57,296 bases of DNA. Source: Pseudacidovorax intermedius. Lineage in GTDB: Bacteria > Pseudomonadota > Gammaproteobacteria > Burkholderiales > Burkholderiaceae_C. Location: NCBI RefSeq assembly GCF_001476815.1, contig NZ_LDSL01000073.1, positions 1 through 57,296 of the forward strand, written 5' to 3'. The position numbers and the translations under genes are program-made. The notes under the pieces were generated by a model, which was not told the DNA's origin, made no database searches, and saw nothing but the letters and a program-made list of their open reading frames with translations. Shown here one piece after another: positions 21,027-33,238 of this stretch (position 1 is the first letter of the stretch; each line of letters begins with the position of its first letter).

Positions 21027-22751
21027 GTGCCCTTCACCGTCGCCGACCTGCTTGCCCACACCCTTGCCGACCTCGGCGTCCAGCGCATCTGGGGCGTCAC
21101 CGGCGACAGCCTCAACGGGCTGAACGACAGCCTGCGGCGGCTGGGCCGCATCGACTGGATGCACGTGCGCCATGAGGAAGCGGCCGCCTTCGCCGCCGGT
21201 GCCGAGGCCGCACTGACCGGCGAGCTGGCCGTGTGCGCCGGCAGTTGCGGCCCGGGCAACCTGCACCTGATCAACGGCCTGTTCGACTGCCAGCGCAACC
21301 ACGTGCCGGTGCTGGCCATCGCCGCGCACATCCCGTCGTCGGAGATCGGCCTGGGCTATTTCCAGGAAACGCATCCGCAGGAGCTGTTCCGCGAGTGCGC
21401 GGACTATGTGGAACTGGTGTCCAACCCGGCGCAGATGCCGGCGGTGCTGCATCGGGCCATCCAGACCGCCGTCGGGCGGCGCGGCGTGGCGGTGCTGGTC
21501 ATTCCCGGCGACGTGGCGCTGGCCGCCGCGCCGGTGGACAAGGCCCCGCGCCTGCCCCTGGCCCCGTCGCCCCGCATCGTGCCGCCCGAGCCGGCGCTGC
21601 GCGAACTGGCGGCCCACCTGAACGGGGCCCGCGCCATCACCCTCCTGGCCGGCAGCGGCTGCGCCGGCCACCACGATGCCGTCGTGGCGCTGGCCGAGCG
21701 GCTCAAGGCGCCCATCGTCCATGCCCTGCGTGGCAAGGAACACGTGGAATGGGACAACCCCTACGACGTCGGCATGACGGGCCTGATCGGCTTCGCTTCC
21801 GGCTACCACGCGATGGAGAAGGCCGACACGCTGCTGATGCTGGGCACCGACTTTCCCTACCGCAACTTCTATCCGACGGACGCGCACATCGTGCAGATCG
21901 ACCGCGACCCCGCCGCCCTGGGCCGCCGGGCCACGCTGGCGCAGGGCCTGGTCGGCGACGTGGGCGACACCATCGCCGCCCTGCTGCCGCTGCTGGAGGC
22001 GCACGAGGACCGCGGCTTCCTCGACGCCGCCCTCGCCCACTACGCCAAGGCGCGAACGGGCCTGGACGAGCTGGCGGTGCCCGCCGGCGCCGGCCGCCCG
22101 CTGCACCCCCAGTACGTGGCCGAGCGCATCAGTGCGCTGGCCGCCGACGACGCCGTCTTCACGGCCGACGTGGGCACGCCGACGGTCTGGGCGGCGCGCT
22201 ACCTGAAGATGAACGGCCGGCGCCGGCTGATCGGCTCCTTCAACCACGGCTCCATGGCCAACGCCATGCTGCAGGCCATGGGCGCCCAGGCGGCGGCGCC
22301 GGGGCGGCAGGTCGTCTCCCTGTCGGGCGACGGCGGCTTCACCATGATGATGGGTGACTTCCTCAGCTTGGTGCAGCTGGGCCTGCCGGTGAAGGTGGTG
22401 GTGTTCGACAACGGCAGCCTCGGCTTCGTCGCCATGGAGATGAAGGCCGGCGGCTACCTGGACACCGGCACCGACCTGCACAACCCCGACTTCGCCGCCA
22501 TGGCCGCCACCCTGGGCGTCGCCAGCTGGCGCGTGAACGACTCCGCCGAGCTCGACGGCGCCCTCGCCGCCGCCTTCGCCCACGACGGCCCCGCCCTGGT
22601 GGACGTGATCACGGCCAAGCAGGAACTGGTGCTGCCGCCCAGGATCCAGGCCGAGCAGGCCAAGGGCTTCAGCCTGTACCTGCTCAAGGCCATCATCAAC
22701 GGGCGAGGGGACGAGGTGGTGGAGTTGGCGCGGACGAATCTGTTTCGGTGA
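21027..22751 (+). CDS. poxB: Pyruvate:quinone oxidoreductase (pyruvate oxidase)
   Basis: A 574-residue thiamine-diphosphate enzyme that oxidises pyruvate to acetate and CO2 and passes electrons to ubiquinone at the membrane. Features: catalytic glutamate in [30 protein letters not shown]/Mg site [13 protein letters not shown] with FDNGSLGF, and a C-terminal membrane-recruitment segment [26 protein letters not shown] that closely matches what I recall of the end of E. coli PoxB. Two in-frame GTG codons (21021, 21027) lie close together; the second is chosen because AGGAG at 21017-21021 is well spaced from it but abuts the first. Confidence 0.93.
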   Translation: MPFTVADLLAHTLADLGVQRIWGVTGDSLNGLNDSLRRLGRIDWMHVRHEEAAAFAAGAEAALTGELAVCAGSCGPGNLHLINGLFDCQRNHVPVLAIAAHIPSSEIGLGYFQETHPQELFRECADYVELVSNPAQMPAVLHRAIQTAVGRRGVAVLVIPGDVALAAAPVDKAPRLPLAPSPRIVPPEPALRELAAHLNGARAITLLAGSGCAGHHDAVVALAERLKAPIVHALRGKEHVEWDNPYDVGMTGLIGFASGYHAMEKADTLLMLGTDFPYRNFYPTDAHIVQIDRDPAALGRRATLAQGLVGDVGDTIAALLPLLEAHEDRGFLDAALAHYAKARTGLDELAVPAGAGRPLHPQYVAERISALAADDAVFTADVGTPTVWAARYLKMNGRRRLIGSFNHGSMANAMLQAMGAQAAAPGRQVVSLSGDGGFTMMMGDFLSLVQLGLPVKVVVFDNGSLGFVAMEMKAGGYLDTGTDLHNPDFAAMAATLGVASWRVNDSAELDGALAAAFAHDGPALVDVITAKQELVLPPRIQAEQAKGFSLYLLKAIINGRGDEVVELARTNLFR

Positions 22752-22867
22752 AGCGGATGGCGCGGCACCGCATTCGCCGCGCGCCCGCTGGCGCCAGGGC
22801 CAGCGCGCCAGTCATCTACGGGTGGCCTGAAGGCCTCCAGCGGCCCGAGCCCTGGCAACGCCATGGC

Positions 22868-22881
22868 AATGCAATTGCATT
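22868..22881. promoter_or_regulatory. Perfect 14-bp palindrome upstream of prlF-yhaV
   Basis: AATGCAATTGCATT is a perfect inverted repeat 37 bp before the prlF start. Type II antitoxins of the AbrB/MazE fold, including PrlF, usually repress their own operon by binding such palindromes, so this is a candidate operator. Confidence 0.6.
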
Positions 22882-22918
22882 ACCATTCACGTCCGTTGTT
22901 TCGCCGGAAATCATGCTT

Positions 22919-23248
22919 ATGCCCGCCATCCTGCAAGCCCAATCCACGCTGACCGACCGCTACCAGACCACGGTGCCGGAATCCGTGCGCCGCGCGTTGC
23001 GGCTGGGCAAGCGCGACCGGATCCACTACACGATCCGTCCCGACGGCGAGGTGGTGCTCACGCGCGCCGCCGCCGACGAAGACGGCGATCCGGCGCTGGC
23101 ACCCTTCCTGGCGCTTTTGGCCCACGACATCGCCGCGCATCCCGAGCGGCTGCGTGCCGTCGACGAGGGACTGGTGCGGCGCATTCGGGACCTGGTCGGC
23201 ACCACCGACCTCGACCTCGACGCCCCCTTGTCGGCAGACGACGAATGA
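22919..23248 (+). CDS. prlF: Antitoxin, PrlF (SohA) family
   Basis: A 109-residue protein with an N-terminal SpoVT/AbrB-type swapped-hairpin DNA-binding domain (STLTDRYQTTVPESVRRALRLGKRDRIHY) and an acidic C terminus for toxin binding, like E. coli PrlF (about 111 residues). The ATG at 22919 is well spaced from GGAA at 22906; the ATG at 22913 would add two residues and is too close. The stop overlaps the toxin start (ATGA), so expression is coupled. Confidence 0.88.
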   Translation: MPAILQAQSTLTDRYQTTVPESVRRALRLGKRDRIHYTIRPDGEVVLTRAAADEDGDPALAPFLALLAHDIAAHPERLRAVDEGLVRRIRDLVGTTDLDLDAPLSADDE

Positions 23249-23763
23249 GCGACGACGCGCCGCTCGTTGTCCACGGCTGGACGGTCTTCGCGCACCCGGT
23301 TTTCCTTGACCAGCTCGAAACCCTGACGGCGCAGGTCGATGCGCTGCGGCGCAAGGACCCGGCCGGCTACACCGGCAAGAACGCCACGAAGCGCCTGGCG
23401 GCCATCGCCAGACTGGCCTTCGACGTCATCCCCCAGGACCCTGCACGGCCCGAGTACCGCCAGGGCGCCACGCTGGGCGACGCGCATAAGCACTGGTTCC
23501 GCGCCAAGTTCTTCCAGCAGTACCGGCTGTTCTTCCGCTTCCATGCGCAAGCCAGGGTGATCGTGTTCGCGTGGGTCAACGACGAGGACACGAAACGCGC
23601 CTACGAGCGCACCGACGACGCCTACCGCGTGTTCCGGCGCATGCTCGACAACGGCCGGCCGCCATCGGACTGGGCCCAGTTGCTGGCCGAGGCCCAGGCC
23701 GAGCAGGAGCGTCTGGGACGGCTGGGGCCGCGCGAGGTTCGAGCGGCGCCCGCTCCACCATAA
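23245..23763 (+). CDS. yhaV: Toxin, YhaV family ribonuclease
   Basis: A 172-residue protein of the YhaV family, RelE-superfamily ribonucleases paired with PrlF. Recognisable segments are the N-terminal [19 protein letters not shown], then [14 protein letters not shown], the [18 protein letters not shown] core, IVFAWVNDE and [18 protein letters not shown]. The length matches E. coli YhaV (about 154) plus an Arg/Ala/Pro-rich tail. Both halves of the module look intact. Confidence 0.9.
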   Translation: MSDDAPLVVHGWTVFAHPVFLDQLETLTAQVDALRRKDPAGYTGKNATKRLAAIARLAFDVIPQDPARPEYRQGATLGDAHKHWFRAKFFQQYRLFFRFHAQARVIVFAWVNDEDTKRAYERTDDAYRVFRRMLDNGRPPSDWAQLLAEAQAEQERLGRLGPREVRAAPAPP

Positions 23764-23935
23764 TGTGCGACCCCGACGCGGCGCCTCCGCGCACACCGCT
23801 TGCTTCTCGCGCAGCGCGGGCGGTGCCCCGTCCTCGGCGACACATCTGGACGGCGCCCGCCCGCCGACCCCGGCCCGCCTCCCCGCGAAGGCCCACCTTT
23901 TCCGGCGAGACACCACTGACTTGGACACCACAGAC

Positions 23936-26593
<2,658 letters not shown>

Positions 26594-26628
26594 CGCCTTC
26601 GCGGCCGGTCCGCGGCCCGCGCACCACC

Positions 26629-27459
26629 ATGACGTACTGCGTAGGCATCAAACTCAACGCCGGCCTGGTCTTCCTGTCGGACTCCCGCACCAACGCGGGC
26701 GTGGACCACATCAGCACCTTCCGAAAGATGATCGTCTACGAGAAGGCCGGCGACCGCACGATGGTGCTGCTGTCGGCCGGCAACCTGTCGATCTCGCAGT
26801 CGGTGCGCGAGATCCTGCAGATCGAAGAACTGGAAGAGCGCGGCCGCGACGGCCCGCCCATCACGATCTGGAACGCCAGGAGCATGTTCGACGCCGCCCG
26901 CGTGCTGGGCTCGGCCGTGCGCCATGTCTACGACCGCGACGGCGAGGCGCTGAAGGCGGCCGGCGTGGACTTCAACGTCAGCTTCATCCTCGGCGGCCAG
27001 GTCAAGGGCGAGGGCATGCGGCTCTTCCTGGTCTATTCGGCCGGCAACTTCATCGAGGCCACGCCCGAGACGCCCTATTTCCAGATCGGCGAGGCCAAGT
27101 ACGGCAAGCCGGTGCTCGACCGCGTGCTCACGCCCGACACCCCGCTGGACGAGGCCGCCAAGTGCGCGCTGGTGTCGATGGACTCGACCATGAAGTCCAA
27201 CCTGTCCGTCGGCCTGCCGCTGGACCTGGTGGTCTACGAGGCCAACCGCCTGCAGACCGACAAGGTGATCTGCATCGACGCCGACAACCCCTACTTCCGC
27301 ATGATCCGCGACGGCTGGGGCCGCAAGCTGCGCGAGGTGTTCGACAGCCTGGAAGACCCGGTCTGGAACGACGACCAGTCCGCGCACCCGCTGAAGATGC
27401 CGGCCGGCCGCCACGGCGCGCTGCGCAAGATCTCGACGCGGGACGAGAAGCTCATCTGA
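26629..27459 (+). CDS. Anbu-type proteasome homologue (Ntn-hydrolase peptidase)
   Basis: A 276-residue member of the bacterial proteasome-like Anbu/BPH family. After Met removal the chain begins Thr-Tyr-Cys-Val-Gly, giving the N-terminal threonine nucleophile without a propeptide. GIKLNAGLVFLSDSRTNAG carries the conserved strand, Asp and Arg of proteasome beta subunits. The end is a charged tail. Anbu genes usually sit with circularly permuted ATP-grasp, alpha-E and transglutaminase genes; none is adjacent, and the neighbours are mutS and a hydrolase. It likely forms a cytoplasmic helical or ring assembly; the substrate is unknown. Confidence 0.88.
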   Translation: MTYCVGIKLNAGLVFLSDSRTNAGVDHISTFRKMIVYEKAGDRTMVLLSAGNLSISQSVREILQIEELEERGRDGPPITIWNARSMFDAARVLGSAVRHVYDRDGEALKAAGVDFNVSFILGGQVKGEGMRLFLVYSAGNFIEATPETPYFQIGEAKYGKPVLDRVLTPDTPLDEAAKCALVSMDSTMKSNLSVGLPLDLVVYEANRLQTDKVICIDADNPYFRMIRDGWGRKLREVFDSLEDPVWNDDQSAHPLKMPAGRHGALRKISTRDEKLI

Positions 27460-27585
27460 GAAGGCCAGTTTGCTCGGCCGCACCGGCGTCATCCGCACCT
27501 CGTGAGCCGAGCGCACGGCACTGCGCCAACCCGGTGCCTGCCTTTGCCGCCGCCCGATTCCCGCATCCATAGACTGCTGCCGACC

Positions 27586-28425
27586 GTGCCCGCCTCCGCG
27601 TCCCCGTCATCCGCCGCGGCCCCGCTGCCGCCCATCGTCTTCTCGCACGGCAACAGCTTTCCTGCCAGCACCTACCGGGTGATGCTCGACAGCCTGCGCG
27701 CCCGCGGCTTCGCGGTGCATGCCATCGAGAAGTTCGGCCATGACCCGCGCTTTCCGGTCACCGACAACTGGCCGCACCTGGTCGCGCAACTGGCCGAATT
27801 CGCCGCGCCCATCGCCGATGCGGCCGGCACCGCGCCCTTCCTCGTCGGCCATTCGCTGGGCGGCATCCTGAGCGTGATGTGCGCCTCGCAGCATCCGCTG
27901 CTGGCCCGCGGCGTGGTGATGATCGATTCGCCCATCATCGACGGCTGGCGCGCCGGCACGCTGGGGCTGGTCAAGCGCACGCCGCTGATGCGCCGCGTGT
28001 CGCCCGGCATGGTCAGCCGCAGGCGCCGCGACAGCTGGCAGGACCGAGAGGCCGTGTTCGAGCACTTCCGCCACAAGAAGGCTTTCGCGCGCTGGGACCC
28101 GCAGGTGCTGCACGACTACATCGACCACGGCACCTTCGTGCACGGCGATGCGCGCGCCCTCGCCTTCGACCGCGACGTCGAGACCGCGATCTACGACAAC
28201 CTGCCCGACAACATCGGCCGCCTGCTGCGCAGCAGGCCGCTGCAGTGCGCCTGCGCCTTCATCGGCGGCCGCCAGTCGGTGGAGATGAAGCGCGCCGGCA
28301 TGGCCGCGACGCTGCGGCTGACGCGTGGGCGCATCAGCATGCTGGACGGCACGCACCTGTTTCCGATGGAAAAGCCCATCGCGACCGCCGCCGCCATCGA
28401 GGCGACGCTGCGCAACCTGCTCTGA
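27586..28425 (+). CDS. Alpha/beta hydrolase
   Basis: About 279 residues from the GTG at 27586; an in-frame GTG at 27502 would add 28 low-complexity residues. Motifs: oxyanion-hole HGN (IVFSHGNSFPAS), nucleophile elbow GHSLGG, and catalytic histidine in MLDGTHLFPME near the C terminus. There is no signal peptide, so a cytoplasmic esterase or lipase-like enzyme is expected. Substrate unknown. It follows the Anbu gene after 126 bp. Confidence 0.82.
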   Translation: MPASASPSSAAAPLPPIVFSHGNSFPASTYRVMLDSLRARGFAVHAIEKFGHDPRFPVTDNWPHLVAQLAEFAAPIADAAGTAPFLVGHSLGGILSVMCASQHPLLARGVVMIDSPIIDGWRAGTLGLVKRTPLMRRVSPGMVSRRRRDSWQDREAVFEHFRHKKAFARWDPQVLHDYIDHGTFVHGDARALAFDRDVETAIYDNLPDNIGRLLRSRPLQCACAFIGGRQSVEMKRAGMAATLRLTRGRISMLDGTHLFPMEKPIATAAAIEATLRNLL

Positions 28426-28453
28426 GCCCTTCCGCGGGCCGATCGGCCCCAGA

Positions 28454-28477
28454 CCGTTCGGGCTGAGCCTGTCGAAG
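28454..28477 (-). repeat. Dispersed 24-bp repeat, copy 2
   Basis: This is the inverted-orientation copy of the element at 136-159, in the 93-bp gap between the convergent hydrolase and uppP genes. It differs from copy 1 at one base (GCCC in place of GCGC). Confidence 0.7.
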
Positions 28478-28518
28478 CCGGGACGCGATGCCCGGCCCCA
28501 GACCGAAGCGTCCGTTCC

Positions 28519-29343
28519 TCAATCCGCCCAGACGACCAGCCCGCTCCACGCCGTGCCCAGCACGATCAGGCCGAACACGATGCGGTACCAGGCGAAGGGA
28601 ATGAAGCTGTGGGTGGAGATGTAGCGCAGCAGCCAGCGCACGCACAGCCAGGCACTGATGAAGGAGAACACCAGGCCGACGGCGAACATCGGGATGTCCG
28701 CCACCGACAGCAGCGCCCGCTCCTTGTAGAGGCTGTAGACGCCGGCCCCGATCAGCGTCGGGATGGCCAGGAAGAAGGAGAAGTCGGTCGCCGCCTTGCG
28801 CGACAGGCCCAGCAGCATGCCGCCGATGATGGTGGAGCCGCTGCGGCTCGTGCCCGGGATCATGGCGAAGCACTGCACCAGGCCGACCTTGAGCGCGTCC
28901 AGGGGCGTCATGTCGTCCACGTGCTCCACGCGCACGGCGCCGGGCGGCCGCTTCTCGGCCCACAGGATGATGAAGCCGCCGATGATGAAGGTGCTGGCCA
29001 CCACCGTCGGAATGAACAGGTGCGCCTTGATCGCCTTGCCGAACAGCAGGCCCAGCACCACGGCCGGCAGGAAGCCGATGAACACGTTGAGCGCGAAGCG
29101 CTGCGCCTTGCGCTGGCGCGGCAGCGCCACCACGGTGGACTTGATCTTCTGCCAGTACACCAGGATCACCGCGAAGATCGCGCCCGTCTGGATGGCGATG
29201 TCGAAGACCTTGGCCTTGCCGTCATCGAAGCCCAGGAGCGAGCCCGCCAGGATCAGGTGGCCGGTCGACGAGATGGGAAGGAACTCGGTCAGCCCCTCCA
29301 CGATGCCCATGATGGCGGCTTTGGCCAGCAACACGATGTCCAA
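28519..29343 (-). CDS. uppP: Undecaprenyl-diphosphatase
   Basis: A 274-residue polytopic inner-membrane enzyme that dephosphorylates undecaprenyl diphosphate to recycle the lipid carrier for peptidoglycan and other envelope polymers; loss or gain affects bacitracin sensitivity. Signatures: [20 protein letters not shown] near the N terminus with the catalytic glutamate region, and [17 protein letters not shown] with the essential serine/arginine. Seven or eight hydrophobic helices fill the chain. It starts 81 bp downstream of the tRNA-Pro terminator. Confidence 0.95.
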   Translation of the reverse strand: MDIVLLAKAAIMGIVEGLTEFLPISSTGHLILAGSLLGFDDGKAKVFDIAIQTGAIFAVILVYWQKIKSTVVALPRQRKAQRFALNVFIGFLPAVVLGLLFGKAIKAHLFIPTVVASTFIIGGFIILWAEKRPPGAVRVEHVDDMTPLDALKVGLVQCFAMIPGTSRSGSTIIGGMLLGLSRKAATDFSFFLAIPTLIGAGVYSLYKERALLSVADIPMFAVGLVFSFISAWLCVRWLLRYISTHSFIPFAWYRIVFGLIVLGTAWSGLVVWAD

Positions 29344-29424
29344 GCGGTACTCCTTCTTTTTTCAGTTCGGGCCGCCTGCACACGGATGGGCAGCCCCACG
29401 GTCGACGACGGCGACCGGCGACAA

Positions 29425-29462
29425 ACAAAAAAGCCGCTGCGGACATGACTCCGCAGCGGCTT
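29425..29462 (-). terminator. Rho-independent terminator after tRNA-Pro
   Basis: On the minus strand a perfect stem GCCGCTGCGGA/TCCGCAGCGGC with a short loop is followed by a run of T (A-run at 29427-29432 on the plus strand). It lies 16 bp past the tRNA 3' end and separates the tRNA from uppP. Confidence 0.88.
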
Positions 29463-29477
29463 CCAGACTTTTGATAG

Positions 29478-29554
29478 TGGTCGGTGTGAAAGGATTCGAA
29501 CCTTCGACCCCTTGCACCCCATGCAAGTGCGCTACCAGGCTGCGCCACACACCG
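29478..29554 (-). tRNA. tRNA-Pro (anticodon GGG), 77 nt with encoded CCA
   Basis: Read on the minus strand the acceptor arm is CGGTGTG paired with CACACCG, then discriminator A and an encoded CCA. The D arm is GCGCAGCCTGGTAGCGC, the anticodon stem CTTGC/GCAAG encloses ATGGGGT with anticodon GGG, and the T arm contains GGTTCGAATCC. The pattern matches bacterial tRNA-Pro. Confidence 0.97.
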
Positions 29555-29563
29555 AAGCCATAA

Positions 29564-29569
29564 AGTATA
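29564..29569 (-). promoter_or_regulatory. Candidate -10 element for tRNA-Pro
   Basis: TATACT on the minus strand lies 9 bp before the mature 5' end of the tRNA, inside the AT-rich stretch 29559-29572. No good -35 hexamer is visible at 16-18 bp, so only the -10 is proposed. Confidence 0.5.
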
Positions 29570-29662
29570 TACCGGGATTGCTTTGCTGGACAGCGCCCCA
29601 CCGATAAATTGTGCGGTCGTCACGCGGCACACATCCGTGCACCGGCCATGCCTGCCGGGCGA

Positions 29663-30235
29663 TCAGTCGAGCGTCAGCAGCTCGCGGATCTCCACCAGTT
29701 CCCGGCGCAGCAGGGCCACCGGGTAGTCGCCGGAGATGAGGGGCAGCGGCGAGCCCATGACCAGTTCGGCCCCCGCCGACACGCGGTGCGCAGAACTGCG
29801 CGCGCTGGCCACGAACTCCGCCGCCTGGTCGGCCGCGATGTCTGCGGGCGCATCGCCCGGCAGCAGGTCGCCGAAGCCCTGCTCGTCGTCATCCGGCTGT
29901 TCGGCGAAGCCGGGCACGCCGCCGGCGGCCTCGTCCGCCAGAGCCTCGCCACCGCGCCGTCTGCGCTCGCGCTCGGCCTGCGCCAGTTCCTGCAGGCGGT
30001 TGCGCGCGCCGCTGATCGTGAAGCCCTGTTCGTAGAGCAGGTCGCGGATGCGCCGGATCATCAGCACCTCGTGGTGCTGGTAGTAGCGGCGGTTGCCCCG
30101 ACGCTTCATGGGACGCAGCTGCGTGAACTCCTGCTCCCAGTAGCGCAGCACGTGCGGCTTCACCCCGCACAGTTCCGCCACCTCACCGATGGTGAAGTAG
30201 CGCTTGACGGGAATCGGAGGGAGGCTGTTCTCCAT
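29663..30235 (-). CDS. MerR family transcriptional regulator
   Basis: A 190-residue protein with an N-terminal MerR-type winged helix (KRYFTIGEVAELCGVKPHVLRYWEQEF, then MKRRGNRRYYQHHEVLMI) and a basic helix. The C-terminal half is acidic and lacks effector-binding cysteines. The ATG at 30235 is chosen because relatives start at ME-x-x-LPPIP; an upstream ATG would add eight residues. This MerR protein conventionally follows ihfA in Burkholderiales, as here (159 bp after it). Its targets are unknown. Confidence 0.88.
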   Translation of the reverse strand: MENSLPPIPVKRYFTIGEVAELCGVKPHVLRYWEQEFTQLRPMKRRGNRRYYQHHEVLMIRRIRDLLYEQGFTISGARNRLQELAQAERERRRRGGEALADEAAGGVPGFAEQPDDDEQGFGDLLPGDAPADIAADQAAEFVASARSSAHRVSAGAELVMGSPLPLISGDYPVALLRRELVEIRELLTLD

Positions 30236-30394
30236 CGAAATCAACACGGTGCTGGGCAAACGTGCGAGGTTACTCCAGCGTCGGCAACGAAACCAGCCGG
30301 AGCCCGATCAAAGTGCAGCATGGTTGTCACGAGCGCTTCGAAGTGTCACCCGAAGGTACTCAGCCAGCACGGGCCGCGCACGCAACGACGTGGT

Positions 30395-30775
30395 TCAGCC
30401 GGCCTGCGGCACCACGGACTCGGGCGCGGCATCGTCCGCCTGCATGGACACCGCACCCTCCACACCTTCATGCAGCTGCTCCTTGAGCTTGGCACTGGCG
30501 TGGAAGATCGCGACCCGCCGCGGGCCGATGGGGATAGACTCGCCTGTGCGCGGATTGCGCCCCGGCCGGGCGGCCTTGGTGCGGATCTGGAAGTTGCCGA
30601 AGCCGGAGATCTTCACCTCGTCGCCCTCGATCAGCCGCTGGCCGATGACGTCGAAGAAGGCCTCGACCATGTCCTTGGCCTCGCGCTTGTTCAGGCCGAT
30701 CTGCTCGAACAGCAGCTCCGACAGCTGGGCCTTGGTGAGCGCCGGCGTCTCGATGGCGTCGATCTTGAATTCCAT
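30395..30775 (-). CDS. ihfA: Integration host factor subunit alpha
   Basis: A 126-residue nucleoid protein of the HU/IHF family that bends DNA as a heterodimer with IhfB. The signature GFGNFQIRTKAARPGRNPRTGE and the intercalating proline arm (RNPRTGESIPI) are intact, with LTKAQLSELLFEQIGLNKREAKDMVEAFF at the N terminus. About 20 acidic residues extend beyond the usual end. It follows pheT after 18 bp, as in most proteobacteria. Confidence 0.95.
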   Translation of the reverse strand: MEFKIDAIETPALTKAQLSELLFEQIGLNKREAKDMVEAFFDVIGQRLIEGDEVKISGFGNFQIRTKAARPGRNPRTGESIPIGPRRVAIFHASAKLKEQLHEGVEGAVSMQADDAAPESVVPQAG

Positions 30776-30793
30776 GTCGTCGTCGTCCCGGTT

Positions 30794-33223
30794 TCAGCCG
30801 CGCAGGCGGGCGCCCACCTGCTGCTGGGCCTTGGCCACGATGGCGGCCACGGCGGCATCGACCTGTTCGTCGGTCAGCGTGGCCTCGCCCAGGAAGGCCA
30901 GGCGCACGGCCATGCTCTTTTCGCCCGCCGCCAGTGCGCCGGGTGCGGCGGCCGTGGTCTCGGGCGCCGGCCGGTAGATGTCGAACAGCGCCGCATCGCG
31001 CAGCAGGCCGCCCGTGTCGGCGGCGCGCACGGCGTCCAGCAGCGCATCGTGGCTCACCGATTCGGCCACCACCACGGCGATGTCTCGCTCCACGGCCTGG
31101 TGGCGCGGCACCGGGCGCAGAGCCGGCATGGCCCGCGCCGTCACGGCGTCGAGCGACAGTTCGAACAGCATGGGCGCGAAGGGCAGCTCCCACTGCTGGC
31201 GCCAGCGCGGATGCAACTCGCCGATGAAGCCGGCCGGCTGGCCGTCCACGAGCACGCGGGCACAGCGGCCGGGGTGCAGCGCGGGATGCTCGGCCGATTC
31301 GAAGCGCACGGCGCGCGGCGCGAGCAGCGCCTCGACATCGCCCTTGGCGTCGTAGAAGTCCACGCGCTGCGGCCTGCCGTCCCAGCGGGCGGCTTCGTCG
31401 TCGCCCCAGGCCAGGCCGGCCACGTGCACCGGCTGGCGCACGCCCTTGACGCTGCTGTCGCCAGTCACGACGGTGTCGTCGCGCATGAACACGCGGCCCA
31501 CCTCGAACACCCGCACACGCGGTGCCTTCCGGTCCAGGTTGAACTTGAGCACGGCCAGCAGCGAGCCCACGAGCGACGAGCGCATCACGCTCATCTGGCT
31601 GGCGATGGGATTGAGCAGCTGCACCGGGTCGGCGTTGCCGGCCAGGTCGCGCTCCCACGCGGCTTCGACGAAGCTGAAGTTGATCGTCTCCTGGTAGCCC
31701 AGGTCGGCCAGCCGGTGGCGCACGGCGAAGCGGCTGCGCTGCGACTCGGACAGCACGCGGGCGCGGATCGGCGCCAGCGGCGGCGTGGACGGCAGGTTGT
31801 TGTAGCCGACCAGGCGCGCGACTTCCTCGATCAGGTCTTCCTCGATGGCGATGTCGAAGCGGTGCGGCGGCGGCGTGACGGTGAGCGTGCCCTCGCCTTG
31901 GGTGAAGTCGAGGTGCAGCTTGCGCAGCACGTCGGCGCACTGGGCCTGGGTGATCGGCATGCCGATCACGCGCTCGGCGCGGGCCACGCGCAGCGTGACG
32001 GGCGCGGCCTCGGGCGACCGCAGCACCTGGTCGTCGATGGGGCCGGCCTGGCCGCCGCAGATCTCCTGCACCAGTCGGGTGATGCGCTCGATCATGGCCA
32101 CGGTGCGGCTCGGATCCACGCCGCGCTCGAAGCGGTGGCCGGCGTCGGTCGAGAAGTTGAAGCGGCGCGAGCGGCCCTGGATGGCGGCGGGCCACCAGAA
32201 GGCGGCCTCGATGTAGATGCTCGAGGTGTCGTCGGAGACGGCGGTGGCGTCGCCGCCCATGATGCCGGCCAGGGACTCCACCTCGCGCTCATCCGCGATC
32301 ACACCCACCTGATCGTCGACCGTGACGGTGTTGCCGTTGAGCAGCTTGAGCGGCTCGCCGGGCTTGCCCCAACGCACCGTCAGGCCGCCATGGATCTTGT
32401 CCAGGTCGAAGATGTGCGAGGGCGAGCCGTACTCGAACATCACGTAGTTGGAGATGTCCACCAGCGGCGACACGCTGCGCTGGCCGCAGCGCGCCAGGCG
32501 GTCGACCATCCAGGCCGGCGTGGCCGCGCGCGTGTTCACGCCGCGCACGATGCGGCCGGAGAAACGGCCGCACAGGTCAGCGGCTTCGACGCGCACCGGC
32601 AGCGTGTCGTCCAGCTGCGGCTGCACCGGCTCGATGGCCGGCGTCTGCAGCGGCGCGCCGGTCAGCGCCGACAGCTCGCGCGCGATGCCGTAGACCGACA
32701 GGCCGTGCGCGAGGTTGGGCGTGAGCTTGATGGTGAGCAGCACGTCGTCCAGCTGCAGCAGTTCGCGCACGTCGGCACCGACGGGCGCGTCGCCGGCCAG
32801 CTCCAGCAGGCCGCCGTGGTCCTCGCTCAGGCCCAGCTCGCGGGCGGAGCACAGCATGCCCTGGCTTTCCACGCCGCGCAGCTTGCCCAGCTTGATCTTG
32901 AAGGGCTTGCCGTCCTCGCCGGGCGGCAGCTCGGCACCGACCAATGCGCAGGGCACCTTGATGCCCACGCGGGCATTGGGTGCGCCGCAGACGATGTTCA
33001 GCAGGGCGCCCTGGCCGGCGTCCACCTGGCACACGCGCAGGCGGTCGGCATTGGGATGCTGCACGGCCTCCTTGATCTCGCCGACGACGATCTTGGTGAA
33101 GGGCGGCGCGGCGGGACGGCGCTCCTCCACCTCGAAGCCGCCCATGGTCAGCGTGTCGGCCAGGGCTTCGGAGGACAGGGGCGGATTGCAGAAGGCACGC
33201 AGCCAGGATTCGGGGAATTGCAT
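30794..33223 (-). CDS. pheT: Phenylalanine--tRNA ligase beta subunit
   Basis: An 809-residue subunit of the alpha2-beta2 synthetase. It shows the N-terminal domain ([34 protein letters not shown]), the tRNA-binding OB fold ([26 protein letters not shown]), B3/B4 editing domain, B5 domain, catalytic-like core, and a C-terminal FDX-ACB domain ([21 protein letters not shown]). The length is normal. It begins 15 bp after the pheS stop. Confidence 0.96.
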   Translation of the reverse strand: MQFPESWLRAFCNPPLSSEALADTLTMGGFEVEERRPAAPPFTKIVVGEIKEAVQHPNADRLRVCQVDAGQGALLNIVCGAPNARVGIKVPCALVGAELPPGEDGKPFKIKLGKLRGVESQGMLCSARELGLSEDHGGLLELAGDAPVGADVRELLQLDDVLLTIKLTPNLAHGLSVYGIARELSALTGAPLQTPAIEPVQPQLDDTLPVRVEAADLCGRFSGRIVRGVNTRAATPAWMVDRLARCGQRSVSPLVDISNYVMFEYGSPSHIFDLDKIHGGLTVRWGKPGEPLKLLNGNTVTVDDQVGVIADEREVESLAGIMGGDATAVSDDTSSIYIEAAFWWPAAIQGRSRRFNFSTDAGHRFERGVDPSRTVAMIERITRLVQEICGGQAGPIDDQVLRSPEAAPVTLRVARAERVIGMPITQAQCADVLRKLHLDFTQGEGTLTVTPPPHRFDIAIEEDLIEEVARLVGYNNLPSTPPLAPIRARVLSESQRSRFAVRHRLADLGYQETINFSFVEAAWERDLAGNADPVQLLNPIASQMSVMRSSLVGSLLAVLKFNLDRKAPRVRVFEVGRVFMRDDTVVTGDSSVKGVRQPVHVAGLAWGDDEAARWDGRPQRVDFYDAKGDVEALLAPRAVRFESAEHPALHPGRCARVLVDGQPAGFIGELHPRWRQQWELPFAPMLFELSLDAVTARAMPALRPVPRHQAVERDIAVVVAESVSHDALLDAVRAADTGGLLRDAALFDIYRPAPETTAAAPGALAAGEKSMAVRLAFLGEATLTDEQVDAAVAAIVAKAQQQVGARLRG

Positions 33224-33238
33224 CGGGTCGCCCTCGTC

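Noticed and set aside
22919-23763. Toxin-antitoxin pair as evidence of a genomic island
   Set aside because: No integrase, transposase, tRNA junction or base-composition shift flanks it.
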